Of a stretch of DNA of 54,223 nucleotides, positions 17,586 to 26,098 are shown in pieces. The DNA is from Armatimonadota bacterium. GTDB taxonomy: Bacteria; Armatimonadota; Fimbriimonadia; Fimbriimonadales; GBS-DC. The stretch spans positions 1-54,223 of the forward strand of contig JABWCR010000021.1 of assembly GCA_013359125.1 (NCBI GenBank), read 5' to 3'. Numbering within the stretch: the stretch's first letter is position 1; every line of letters begins with the position of its first letter. Both the position numbers and the translations under genes were made by a program. The notes under the pieces were generated by a model that worked only from the letters and a program-made list of their open reading frames with translations, did not search any database and had not been told where the DNA came from.

Positions 17586-18325
17586 CGTTTCGCTCCAACG
17601 TGGATACAGACGACTCCGAGGTTGAGATCGCGCCATTTGACATCGGTCAATCCGGCTTCTCGCATCTTGTCGGCCAGTTCGTCGCGCTCTTCGAAGTTTT
17701 GGATCGAGTTGGGCAGATATTCGTAGGCGTCTCGACGGCTGAGCAAAGCCCCAAGTCGCGGCAAGAGGCGAACCGAGGCAAAATCGAACAGAGCGCGGAC
17801 AATGCGATTGCGCGGACGGCTGCATTCCAGGCAGACCACTCTGCCGCCCGGTTTGACGACCCTTGCCATCTCTCTAAATCCCGCTGTCGGGTCGATCAGA
17901 TTGCGAACGCCAAAGCCTACGGTAACGGCGTCAAAGGTCTCGTTATCAAACGGGAGGCTCAGCGCATCGGCGGCCAGGGTTTCGATGCGGGCTCCTCTAT
18001 CGATAGCTTTAGATGAGCAGATCTTTAACATTTCCGGGCTAAAGTCGGCAGCGACCACTCGGCCTGCTTCTCCGACGACGCGCGAGAGTTCTATCGCAAA
18101 ATCGCCCGTGCCGCAGCAGACGTCCAGGGCCGCTCCGCCCGGTTTGAGGCCGGCCATCCCGACCGCAATGCGCCGCCAACGATGGTGCTGGCCCATGCTC
18201 ATGATAGAGTTGAGGAGATCGTATCGGCCAGCGATGCGGTCGAACATTTGGCACACATAGTCGCGTCGGACCTCATCGCGCCGCTCCCAAACCTTCGGCT
18301 CTGGCAACTTTGTACTAAGTTTCAC
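17582..18325 (-). CDS. menG: Demethylmenaquinone methyltransferase MenG/UbiE
   Basis: 247 residues from GTG 18325. Class I SAM methyltransferase: VCQMFDRIAGRYDLLNSIMSMGQHHRWRR is the family's N-terminal signature, ALDVCCGTGDFAIEL binds SAM, and VTVGFGVRNLIDPTAGFREMARVVKPGG is the characteristic C-terminal run. It catalyses the last carbon methylation of menaquinone or ubiquinone. With the prenyl synthase next in the operon, menaquinone is the likelier product. A TATACT lies 12 bases upstream of the start. It is divergent from the riboswitch-controlled gene. Confidence 0.95.
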   Translation of the reverse strand: MKLSTKLPEPKVWERRDEVRRDYVCQMFDRIAGRYDLLNSIMSMGQHHRWRRIAVGMAGLKPGGAALDVCCGTGDFAIELSRVVGEAGRVVAADFSPEMLKICSSKAIDRGARIETLAADALSLPFDNETFDAVTVGFGVRNLIDPTAGFREMARVVKPGGRVVCLECSRPRNRIVRALFDFASVRLLPRLGALLSRRDAYEYLPNSIQNFEERDELADKMREAGLTDVKWRDLNLGVVCIHVGAKR

Positions 18326-18337
18326 AATCGATTTTGA

Positions 18338-18343
18338 GTATAC
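18338..18343 (-). promoter_or_regulatory. Putative -10 (TATACT) of the menG operon
   Basis: The complement of 18338-18343 reads TATACT, 12 bases before GTG 18325, predicting a leader of only about six bases. No clear -35. Confidence 0.4.
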
Positions 18344-18394
18344 CCCTTGACATCTTTGGGTATATTGAAGCCAGAGGCGCAAGCCGTCCGTCCT

Positions 18395-18540
18395 TCGGTC
18401 TTGTCCGATCCTTGGGTTCGGAACAGCCATGGCGGGGGAACTCCGGTGCGATTCCGGGACTGTGCCGCAGCGGTAATGTCTGGCGACAGGCGAGTCCGAA
18501 TGCCCGCTCTTGACCGATCCATGCCGTTGTTTGGCAGGCT
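18395..18540 (+). promoter_or_regulatory. Cobalamin (B12) riboswitch aptamer
   Basis: The conserved core is readable: GGGGGAACTCCGGTGCGATT, then CCGGGACTGTGCCGCAGCGG, then AGTCCGAATGCCCGCTC, matching the B12-box pattern (GGGAA..GGTG.....CTG..CCGC...GTaA...AGTC.GA..CC.GC). A closing stem TCGGTC/GACCGA pairs 18395-18400 with 18512-18517, GCGGG/CCCGC pairs 18432-18436 with 18503-18507, and a TGCC/GGCA hairpin follows near 18522-18536. By family knowledge it binds adenosyl- or another cobalamin and represses the gene downstream. Confidence 0.9.
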
Positions 18541-18557
18541 TACGTACCCTTCGAGCA

Positions 18558-18637
18558 AAGGGGCGCAGTCCGACGCACAATCCCCTCTGCTCCTTATTGG
18601 AATGCATGCGCCGACATCCAAAAAGGAGGCAGTACAG
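18558..18637 (+). promoter_or_regulatory. Riboswitch expression platform with Shine-Dalgarno sequestration
   Basis: CTGCTCCTT (18587-18595) can pair with AAGGAGGCAG (18623-18632), hiding the strong AGGAGG (18624-18629) that sits 8 bases before ATG 18638. An alternative AGGGG...CCCCT stem uses adjacent bases (about 18560-18586). This points to translational rather than transcriptional control; no run of T follows. The pairing is inferred by eye. Confidence 0.6.
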
Positions 18638-20539
18638 ATGAATCGCGGTTTGGTCGTTACTGCGTTGGCACTTTTATCGCCAGCGCTTTTCGCTCAGGTG
18701 AACGGTTTTACGCCTGCCGAGGGCTATCACGCCGTTCCGCTTTATTTGACCGGTTCCGTGTTGGCCGTTTCTCCCTCTGGCAAGGTAGCAGTGGGAGTCG
18801 GGAGCTTTGGTGGAGGCGGTCGGATCGACGTTTATGATCGAATCGACCCAAACGGTCGCACGCTGCTGCATTCGCTCGTTCGCGATGAGTATCGATTCTT
18901 TGGCGGCATTGCTTGGCGAGACGATTCGACTTTGGTTTTTACCGAGAATGGCGACCTGGATACGGCGTTCAGCTGGACTCCCGGCAATCCCCCGCCTGTC
19001 GAACTCTCGCCGGTCGGCTCGATCCCCGATGCGGGAGAGATCGCGCTGATCAACGGCGCTCCGATCGTGTTTGCCAATGGCGGCCCGGGCACAAATCGGG
19101 TTTATGGCATCGCAAGCGGTTCTGCTTTCGATTTGACGGGCGCTTTTGGCGTTGGATATGGCGGCGGGATGGCGCTGTTCGGCGGCGAGGTTTTTCTTGG
19201 CGATACGGCCGATCCGAACTTCTCCGGCCTACCTGGCCAAGTTTGGCGGGCTCAGCCTCGCTACACGAATGGCGACTTGACCGGCATGGATCTGATCGAC
19301 GCGGCATCGCTTGCGGGCGGACTGGGTTCCGGTTGCGCAGGGCTGGCAACGGACCCTCATGGCGCGATCTATGCGTCTAGCGGGGCAACTTTGACTCGAT
19401 TGTTGGGCGGGTCGGCGATGCCGTTCGGGGTTTTCGATGGCGCGTTTCCGTTTCCCACCGGGTTGACTTTTGTCGGCTCGCGTTTCCTTCCTTTTGATGG
19501 AGACGGCCTGTTGATCGTGAACGGGGAGTTTACCGGCGCGGGAGGCTATTTTGCGATCGCGCCCGTGCCGGAGCCGACGAGCCTTGCAGCGCTGGGCGCC
19601 GGACTGCTGGCTCTGTTGCGACGGCGGCGGACGCTAGCGGTTTGCGCGATAGCGGGATTAACGGCGCTCGCAGCGGCTAACGATCCAACCCCCCGCGACT
19701 TTGCCGCGAGAGTCGTCGATTACAACGGGATCAATGGCGTATCTGGCTATCAGAACCCTACTGCCGCGATCGGATTGCCGAGCGCGGCGGCCACGCCTTT
19801 TGTGCCGGATAACTCCTCAGTCGTTTCTTTCGGCTGGGGAGGCTATCTTACCTTGGGTTTTGACCGACCGATCTTTAACATTCCGCCCGGCATCGACCAA
19901 GCCAACCCATACGGATTTGACTTCATCGTGTTCGGCAATGCTTTTTACGTCGGCAACGAATGCCGCGCATGGGCAGAGCCTGCCTATGTGGAAGCGGGCG
20001 TCGATCTGGACGGAGACGGCCAGCCGGACGAGTGGTTCTTGCTTCTGCCGCAACGCCCAGAGTTTAATATTCCCCTGCAAAACATATACTTTGGAAGCGT
20101 CGGCGTTTGTCCGGACAGTTTTGTCGGCTATGCTGATTGCACGCCGACCGACGGTCGAGGCAACCCATTGGTCCCAGACGATCCTTGGCAACCGGGCCTC
20201 CAGGCGCCATCGGCAGGAGGCGACGCGTTTGACCTTTCTTGGGCTGTGGATAGAACGACGCTCTTGCCAGTCGAACTGACAGTGGCGCACTTTGTCCGTA
20301 TCGTTCATGCAGGCAATGCCTCGTTTGGACCGTTAGGCAACTCATCGACAGAAATTGATGCCGTAGCAATACTGAGACCTTTGGGCGACGTTACCGGCGA
20401 CGGTTGTGTGGACGATAACGACTTGGCGGTCGTCTTGGCGAGTTTTGGCGGATCGGGGCCGGGGGACGCGAATCATGACGGTTTGATCGACGATGTCGAT
20501 CTGGCCATCGTGCTGGAGCGGTTCGGCGCGGGCTGCTAA
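18638..20539 (+). CDS. B12-riboswitch-controlled PEP-CTERM surface protein fused to a dockerin-tailed module
   Basis: 633 residues. Signal peptide 1-19 is followed by a propeller-like beta domain (about 25-305), then a complete PEP-CTERM sorting signal at 310-331 (VPEPTSLAALGAGLL plus RRRR). The frame does not stop. It continues into what looks like a second signal peptide (LAVCAIAGLTALAAA, 333-347), a second beta-rich domain with several cysteines (about 350-580) and two dockerin/EF-hand-like repeats (DVTGDGCVDDNDLAVVL and DANHDGLIDDVDLAIVL, 583-633). TTG 19616 could start the second half separately. The riboswitch suggests a role in cobalamin capture, perhaps analogous to the surface B12-binder BtuG. 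That function is inference only. Confidence 0.75.
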   Translation: MNRGLVVTALALLSPALFAQVNGFTPAEGYHAVPLYLTGSVLAVSPSGKVAVGVGSFGGGGRIDVYDRIDPNGRTLLHSLVRDEYRFFGGIAWRDDSTLVFTENGDLDTAFSWTPGNPPPVELSPVGSIPDAGEIALINGAPIVFANGGPGTNRVYGIASGSAFDLTGAFGVGYGGGMALFGGEVFLGDTADPNFSGLPGQVWRAQPRYTNGDLTGMDLIDAASLAGGLGSGCAGLATDPHGAIYASSGATLTRLLGGSAMPFGVFDGAFPFPTGLTFVGSRFLPFDGDGLLIVNGEFTGAGGYFAIAPVPEPTSLAALGAGLLALLRRRRTLAVCAIAGLTALAAANDPTPRDFAARVVDYNGINGVSGYQNPTAAIGLPSAAATPFVPDNSSVVSFGWGGYLTLGFDRPIFNIPPGIDQANPYGFDFIVFGNAFYVGNECRAWAEPAYVEAGVDLDGDGQPDEWFLLLPQRPEFNIPLQNIYFGSVGVCPDSFVGYADCTPTDGRGNPLVPDDPWQPGLQAPSAGGDAFDLSWAVDRTTLLPVELTVAHFVRIVHAGNASFGPLGNSSTEIDAVAILRPLGDVTGDGCVDDNDLAVVLASFGGSGPGDANHDGLIDDVDLAIVLERFGAGC

Positions 20540-21564
20540 TCGACTTCGAAGACGATTTTGCCGCACTCGCCCTCGGTTATCAGTCGCATCGCCTGATCGA
20601 CCTCGGTGTAGTGCAGCCGGTGCGTAATGGCGGGCGTTATGTCGATGCGCTTGTTGGCCAAGAGCGATCGCATCAGCTCCCATGTTTCATACAGCCGCCG
20701 ACCGATTACACAATAGAGCGTTAGGCCCTTGAAAATCAGTTGGTCCCAATCGGTTGTGAGGGGATTGGAATAGATTCCCAGCAGGCTGACGAAGCCGCCT
20801 GGCCGCACCGCTTCGGCGATCAACGGCAGGGCCGACGGATGGCCGGACATCTCTAGCGCCACGTCTGCGCCGATGCCCGCCGTCGCTCGGTTGACTGCGC
20901 CCGCGGCGTTCTCTTTGGAAGGGTTTATGAGCACGTCCGCACCCATTTTCTCTGCCAGCGCCAATCGAAAGGGGCTGACCTCGGTTACGATCACCTTTGC
21001 GGCGCCCAACGCCTTTGCGACCGCAATGCTAAACAGCCCGATGGGGCCGCAACCCGTGATGAGAACGATAGCGCCATTGACGGGCGCTGCGCTGACCGAA
21101 TGCACCGCGTTGCCCAAAGGGTCCTGAACAGTGGCCACCTCGGGCGGCACGCTCAGATCGGTCTTTTGGCAGTTCGCCGCAGGCGCGACCACATAGGGCG
21201 CAAAGCAACCGTCCACATCGACGCCGAAAATCTTGGTGTTCTGACAGACGTGCCCTTGCCCTAGCCGACATTGCAGGCAGTGCCCGCAAATGATGTGGCT
21301 CTCGCCCGCGATATAGTCGCCCGGCGAAAACCCGGAAACGCCTTCGCCGACTTCCTCGATCACGCCGCAGAACTCATGCCCGACGATCACCGGGGGCTTC
21401 ATGCGACCGGCTGCCCAATCGTCCCATCGATAGATGTGAACGTCGGTGCCGCAGACGGAGGCGCGTTGAACCTTGATTCGAACTTTTCCGGGCGTCAACT
21501 CGGGTTCGGGCGCATCGATCAATTCGACGCCTGGACCTGGCCGTACTTTGGCGATCGCCTTCAT
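20536..21564 (-). CDS. tdh: L-threonine 3-dehydrogenase (zinc MDR family)
   Basis: 342 residues of the zinc medium-chain dehydrogenase family. Catalytic-zinc ligands lie in SVCGTDVHIYRWDDWA and GHEF. The structural-zinc loop is CGHCLQCRLGQGHVC, and the NAD-binding ITGCGPIGLFSIAVAKALGA is intact. The HIYRWDDWA phrase is characteristic of threonine dehydrogenase, which makes 2-amino-3-oxobutyrate. No kbl (glycine C-acetyltransferase) neighbour is present, so another sugar or alcohol substrate remains possible. It shares a base with the M42 peptidase stop upstream, and its stop overlaps the stop of the convergent riboswitch gene by 4 bases. Confidence 0.85.
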   Translation of the reverse strand: MKAIAKVRPGPGVELIDAPEPELTPGKVRIKVQRASVCGTDVHIYRWDDWAAGRMKPPVIVGHEFCGVIEEVGEGVSGFSPGDYIAGESHIICGHCLQCRLGQGHVCQNTKIFGVDVDGCFAPYVVAPAANCQKTDLSVPPEVATVQDPLGNAVHSVSAAPVNGAIVLITGCGPIGLFSIAVAKALGAAKVIVTEVSPFRLALAEKMGADVLINPSKENAAGAVNRATAGIGADVALEMSGHPSALPLIAEAVRPGGFVSLLGIYSNPLTTDWDQLIFKGLTLYCVIGRRLYETWELMRSLLANKRIDITPAITHRLHYTEVDQAMRLITEGECGKIVFEVD

Positions 21565-22649
21565 CAGTAGGCGTAGTTGCCCTCGTGCGCGACCTCTAAA
21601 TAGCGCGCCAAAAGGGTCGCCGTGGCTTCAACGTCCGAAGCGTTCACCATCTCGTTCACAGTGTGCACGTATCGGGTCGGAATGCTGAGCGTGATGCTGA
21701 CCGAGCCGCCGCGCGAGCGCTGAATTGCGCCTGCATCGGTGCCGCCTGCAGGCAAGATTTCCATCTGGTGCGGAATGTTCTCTTTGCGAGCGATCTGTCG
21801 GAAGTGATCGACCAGTTTGGGATGGCAGACCAGCGAACTGTCCATAATCTTGATCGCAGCGCCGCTGCCTAATCTGGTAACCGACTCGAATTCGCTGGGA
21901 CCGGGAAAGTCGTTGGCCAGGGTGATGTCGAGCGCGATGCCGATATCCGGCTCTAGAGCATAGGCGGCGGTGAGCGCCCCTCTCAAGCCGATTTCCTCCT
22001 GCACCGTCGCCACGGCATAGATGTCCGCTTGGTGCGAGCGCAACATCCGAAGCGCTTCCAGCATGACGAACACGCCCACCCGGTCGTCCATCGACTTGCC
22101 GATGTAGCCGTCCCCGCACTGCTCTACCGTACGATCCATCGTAACCATGTCGCCGATCTCGACCAAATTCTTGACCCTGTCGGCCGCTTGACCCACGTCC
22201 ACAAAGAACTCTGTAATATTGGGCGGCTTGTTCGCTTCCTCGGGCGAGAGCATGTGCTTGGGCTTGGTCGCATAGGTCAATACGCCGCGAAGTTGACCGC
22301 CCTTGCCATGAACGATCACGCGCTGAGCGAACATTTGGCGAGGATCAAAGCCCCCCAACTGCTGCAGTCGGATGAAGCCCTTGTCATCGATGTGCTTGAC
22401 GATGAAGCCGATCTCGTCCATATGGGCGGCCAGCATCACCTTGGGGCCAGCGGCGGATTTGCGGCCTATGACGTTGCCCATCACGTCCACTTCGATGCTA
22501 TCGACCAAAGGACGCATGGCTTCGGTTACAACCGACCGTAACGCGCCCTCTTGGCCAGGCACTCCGGGGGTTTCGCAAAGTCTCTTAAGCAGGGAAAAAT
22601 CCAATTCGGGGCGCTCCTTATAGGCAGAGTTCTTGCAACCTTGGAGCAT
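21564..22649 (-). CDS. M42 family metallo-aminopeptidase (TET/endoglucanase-M type)
   Basis: 361 residues from the ATG, or 346 from a TTG at 22604 that has AAGGAG nine bases upstream and yields LDFSLLKRLCETPGVPGQE, the usual family start. Metal ligands and catalytic residues: AAHMDEIG (H, D), SMDDRVG (bridging D), TVQEEIGLRGA (catalytic E plus ligand), ALDIT (D) and RYVHT (final H). M42 enzymes are cytosolic dodecameric aminopeptidases trimming peptides. It overlaps tdh by one base, so both are probably one operon, perhaps for amino acid use. Confidence 0.9.
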   Translation of the reverse strand: MLQGCKNSAYKERPELDFSLLKRLCETPGVPGQEGALRSVVTEAMRPLVDSIEVDVMGNVIGRKSAAGPKVMLAAHMDEIGFIVKHIDDKGFIRLQQLGGFDPRQMFAQRVIVHGKGGQLRGVLTYATKPKHMLSPEEANKPPNITEFFVDVGQAADRVKNLVEIGDMVTMDRTVEQCGDGYIGKSMDDRVGVFVMLEALRMLRSHQADIYAVATVQEEIGLRGALTAAYALEPDIGIALDITLANDFPGPSEFESVTRLGSGAAIKIMDSSLVCHPKLVDHFRQIARKENIPHQMEILPAGGTDAGAIQRSRGGSVSITLSIPTRYVHTVNEMVNASDVEATATLLARYLEVAHEGNYAY

Positions 22650-22687
22650 ACCGAATCGATGGGCCGAATTGCAACTTTGACAGGAGC

Positions 22688-24817
22688 TTAGAATATCTCG
22701 CCGATGCCGCCGACGGGCTGGCCGAATTGGCCGTAGCCAAAGCGGGGCTCGGACGGCAGCGCTTTCAGGCGAAGAAACATCGAAATCTCTCTATCGCGGC
22801 GGAATCCGAACGGATTGTCGATGAAACGCAACTCCAACTCGACGCAGTGCAGATCGTAGGTCGCCATGAATTGACGGCTCTCGAAACGGTTTAGATAGCC
22901 GTTGTAAGAGAGCAGGGCCCAGAGTTTTGTCCGACCGATATTCAACGCTTCGACTCTCAGATTCGCGCTGGCCAAGCGATCGCGCTGAGGATCGAAGCGC
23001 GCATTAAAGTATAAGTTTGATGCGCCGAAATTCCACATAACGTCGGTCAAAATGCCGGTCGTTCGATCGCGGTTCGGGTCGTAGGTCAGGTTCGTTCGCC
23101 AGCGCAGGTGGTTGCTCGGCTCATAGTTCGCGTTCAGCCAGAGCGTGCGCCAAGCGTCTCGTCCAAGTTTGTCGGCTTGGAGGTCGTAGCCCGTCTGTGC
23201 GGATAGGTTCCAATCGCCAAATTTCAGAACGCGCAGGTCGGCGGTCAGCGAGTTGTAGATGCCGGAGCGATCGAATTGAAAGGGCGAGTAGCCGTAGGGC
23301 CGCAGGTAGTTCCAACGCAGCGCAAACTCGCCGCGAGAACCGATCCGTTGCTCCATGTCGCTCCTTAGCACATATTGCGCCGTACCGTCGCTGTAGAACG
23401 ATTGTTGCAGGCCGTATCCGAGCGTGGCCGAGGGATAAGGAAGGTAGGAGCCGTTTGCTTCGGCATAGAGCCTTTCGCCCGATACCGATCTCGAACCTCT
23501 TTCTGCCAAATGGCCGATCGAGCCACGGAACGATGTCGTCGTTGGGCCGATCTTGACCGCTGGGAGAAAGTAAGTGAGTTGCGGCGCCTTCTCCAATCCT
23601 CCGAAGAACGGCGCCGAACTGGCGACCGGGATGCGCCTCAAAACTTCGAACTGAGCACGGCCCCGACCCATTGTTCGATCGACGGTCAGTCCCACGCCGT
23701 ACTCGCGCCGGTCGTTCAGCGCGGTCTGCCCGCTCCTTGCGCTGAACCCCTTAAAATCGATGTTGCCGTTCCAACTCCAATCTTTCGCCGTTCCCGTCTC
23801 TGTGAGCGAAATTGTGGTTGAATCGGAGGTGTATCCGCCGGATTGATTGGCGCTTTGCCGAGCCGACAGCCTTGCCGTTCCCCCTTCGTGCTTCCAGGTC
23901 AGCGCCGTGCCCATGCCAAAAGCGTTGGATGTCTGCAAGAAGCTATTCCGGCTGTATTCCAGCGATGAGAGCGCAAGGATCGAGCCGACAGTCGCCTCGT
24001 GCAGGGCTCGCGCCGTGATGGTCGTGCCGCCTCTCGTTTGATCGCGCAGCGCATAGACGTTCGCCTTCAGCGAACCCAATTGCTGGTCCAGGCCGAATCC
24101 GACCCCCTTTTTGGACATCAGATCGATGCGAGCCTGGCCGTAGCCCGAACCTCTGTCTCCATATCCGACGGCATACTTGAGAAAGAACCCTTCCTCAACG
24201 TTCTGACCGACTTCGGGCAGAATGACTCGATCCGAAGCGCCTGGACGCAACGGAATCACCAACCTGGGCAGTGTAAAGAGAGCAACGCCCAGCGCGCGCA
24301 GGCGGACCCTTCGAAGGATCAGTCGGTCGTCTGCGATCGCGTTCGCTGTGCCCGCCTCTATCTGCCAGTGGGGAGGGTCGTGGTCGCACGTGGTGGCCGT
24401 GCACAGGGTCGCCGATGCCTGATCCGAAACGCCCGATACGGCCTGACCGCTTAGATAGACGCTGGAGACCGTCCGACCTTGTAGAAACTCTGACCGAAGT
24501 TCGACGCGTCCGTCAACGAACCGCCAACTCTCGTTCGGCGCATCGATAAACAGCTCAGCGCCGCTGCCCGTAAGAGATTCGCTCTCGATTCGCGCCCGTT
24601 CGTACAGCCTGTAAAGCCCTGTTTCTCTTGATCCTTCCAATCGGCCGCCAGAAAGCACGAATTCCTTCCATTTGGCAGTCAATGGGCCGACGGCGTAAAC
24701 GCGGTCTTTGTCGATGCGCACCTGGGGCGCGCTGATCTGCTCGATCCAGTCGTCGTTTTGGCCAAACGCAAGGCATCCGACGGCCAGGATCGCCAGTAGC
24801 AGGATGAGCCGGATCAC
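22688..24817 (-). CDS. lptD: LptD/OstA-like outer-membrane LPS assembly protein
   Basis: 709 residues. Signal peptide (MIRLILLLAILAVGCLAFGQ), a short N-terminal OstA-type beta-jellyroll, then the family's cysteine segment SATLCTATTCDHDPPHWQIEA (cf. TTC...PxWxl.A in LptD). The rest is a long run of alternating strands typical of a beta-barrel. It inserts lipopolysaccharide into the outer leaflet, so the cell should be diderm with LPS. The start is GTG. The barrel is divergent in sequence and no LptE-like gene is adjacent. Confidence 0.82.
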   Translation of the reverse strand: MIRLILLLAILAVGCLAFGQNDDWIEQISAPQVRIDKDRVYAVGPLTAKWKEFVLSGGRLEGSRETGLYRLYERARIESESLTGSGAELFIDAPNESWRFVDGRVELRSEFLQGRTVSSVYLSGQAVSGVSDQASATLCTATTCDHDPPHWQIEAGTANAIADDRLILRRVRLRALGVALFTLPRLVIPLRPGASDRVILPEVGQNVEEGFFLKYAVGYGDRGSGYGQARIDLMSKKGVGFGLDQQLGSLKANVYALRDQTRGGTTITARALHEATVGSILALSSLEYSRNSFLQTSNAFGMGTALTWKHEGGTARLSARQSANQSGGYTSDSTTISLTETGTAKDWSWNGNIDFKGFSARSGQTALNDRREYGVGLTVDRTMGRGRAQFEVLRRIPVASSAPFFGGLEKAPQLTYFLPAVKIGPTTTSFRGSIGHLAERGSRSVSGERLYAEANGSYLPYPSATLGYGLQQSFYSDGTAQYVLRSDMEQRIGSRGEFALRWNYLRPYGYSPFQFDRSGIYNSLTADLRVLKFGDWNLSAQTGYDLQADKLGRDAWRTLWLNANYEPSNHLRWRTNLTYDPNRDRTTGILTDVMWNFGASNLYFNARFDPQRDRLASANLRVEALNIGRTKLWALLSYNGYLNRFESRQFMATYDLHCVELELRFIDNPFGFRRDREISMFLRLKALPSEPRFGYGQFGQPVGGIGEIF

Positions 24818-24853
24818 GCGATTTAGACGTTAGACGCCAAACGCCCATTTCCT

Positions 24854-25693
24854 CTAATGGCGCAGGTAGAGCGTCAGGCATTTGCAGGCGCCGCCCGACT
24901 TTAGGAACTCGCTCATGGGGACTTCGTGCGTACAGAAGCCCTCTTCCTCGAGTTGAAACCGCAAAGTTGGACAGTTGGCCGGGAGCACGACCTGCTTACC
25001 GACGACCACAGAGTTGCACGCGAAGCGCAGAGCCTCGTCTTGCGCGACCGGAATCGCCTTGAAATGCTCCTGGATCACGCGCCGGCCGTAGGTGTCGAAC
25101 GCTTCGGGGTAGAACGCCACTAATCGGTTGGTCAAGGGCAAGAAACAGGTGTCGAGGTGATACCATCGGTCGTCCATCAGTTCCACGCTGATCACGTTCT
25201 TGCCGGTCAGTTCGCTCAAGATGCGGTGCGAGCAGATGTCGCTGCGCTTTCGATATCCGGCAATGTAGATATCGCCCATATGAAAGCAATCGCCCTCGCC
25301 TTCGAAGTGGCAGTCGGGATCGATTTTGACAACCTGATAGCCTTGGTCGATGAACCAGCGCTCGAACGGCGCCTCTTCCACTTGCCTTTCGGGGTGTCTG
25401 AACCTCGACAGCACGACGCGCCGATCGGGCAGCAACAGCCCGGCGTTGGCCGTAAAGACCATATCGGGAGCGTTTTTTGCCTGATCGATCAGTTCGATGT
25501 GGAGGCCCACTTTCTGGGTTAGAGTCTCGTACAGCATCGCCCATTGTTCGGCAGCAAGCCGCTTGTCCGGTCGATCCGAAACGTGCATCCAGGCGTTGAT
25601 TTCGTACTTTAGGTCATAGGCCGTGGGCTTGCACATCAGCGCCCGTCGGCAATCGATGAAATCGTGCGTAGGCTTCATTGCCTGTTGAACCAT
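24854..25693 (-). CDS. Amidinotransferase/dimethylargininase-family guanidino hydrolase
   Basis: 279 residues of the pentein fold. DMVFTANAGLLL and FEGEGDCFHMGD carry substrate-binding residues, WYHLDTCFLPL the catalytic His/Asp region, and SGGACKCLTL holds the likely nucleophile C270. Members include dimethylargininase, arginine deiminase relatives and arginine dihydrolase domains. Length fits a single-domain hydrolase; substrate unknown. AAAGGGGAAAG just upstream of the ATG can serve as ribosome site; an ATG five codons later is an alternative start. Confidence 0.85.
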   Translation of the reverse strand: MVQQAMKPTHDFIDCRRALMCKPTAYDLKYEINAWMHVSDRPDKRLAAEQWAMLYETLTQKVGLHIELIDQAKNAPDMVFTANAGLLLPDRRVVLSRFRHPERQVEEAPFERWFIDQGYQVVKIDPDCHFEGEGDCFHMGDIYIAGYRKRSDICSHRILSELTGKNVISVELMDDRWYHLDTCFLPLTNRLVAFYPEAFDTYGRRVIQEHFKAIPVAQDEALRFACNSVVVGKQVVLPANCPTLRFQLEEEGFCTHEVPMSEFLKSGGACKCLTLYLRH

Positions 25694-25753
25694 TACTTTC
25701 CCCTTTACTCAACGACCGCTCTTCAAATAGCGGGGCGAGATAATACCCGGCTT

Positions 25754-26098
25754 TTAGCCGTCCTGGTCCATCAGGCGGCTTTCGGCCAATTGGGCGGCTG
25801 CATAGGCTTCGCCCGCCTGCAGTCGCGTCTGATCGGCCTCCATATCTAACGCTAACTGACGGCGCAAATCGACTAGCAGTTCCTGAACTTTGCGGTCGGC
25901 CTCTAGGCTCTTCTCGAGACCCGGTATCCATTCGGGGTCTGGGTTCAGCGCCTCCAATGCGCTAAGGATGCTGGCTCGCTTTTCCAGGATCGCTGGCGCC
26001 TCGTCCCAAAGCTGCTCTTGCAAGACGTTTCTCAAACAGAGGCTGAGCAGCCACAACTCGTCGATCAAGGCAGCGGCTATTTCCCTTCGGCTACCCAT
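25754..26098 (-). CDS. FliT/FlgN-like flagellar chaperone
   Basis: 114 residues, all helical and acidic, with no catalytic motif. The call rests mainly on position: it overlaps fliS by 8 bases and follows fliD-fliS, where fliT normally lies. Its heptad-like Leu/Ala/Glu pattern is compatible with the helical-bundle export chaperones that hold FliD before secretion. Confidence 0.6.
   Translation of the reverse strand: MGSRREIAAALIDELWLLSLCLRNVLQEQLWDEAPAILEKRASILSALEALNPDPEWIPGLEKSLEADRKVQELLVDLRRQLALDMEADQTRLQAGEAYAAAQLAESRLMDQDG

Noticed and set aside
15865-17643. 592-codon frame covering the HAD phosphatase plus upstream sequence
   Set aside because: The N-terminal half is out-of-frame prenyl synthase sequence; the HAD protein begins at ATG 16620.
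18346-18363. TTGACA followed by TATATT as a sigma-70 promoter for the riboswitch gene
   Set aside because: The hexamers are only 8 bases apart instead of about 17; the real promoter could not be fixed.
18347-18637. N-terminal extension of the PEP-CTERM fusion gene upstream of 18638
   Set aside because: It would translate the cobalamin riboswitch; ATG 18638 has a perfect SD and begins a clear signal peptide.
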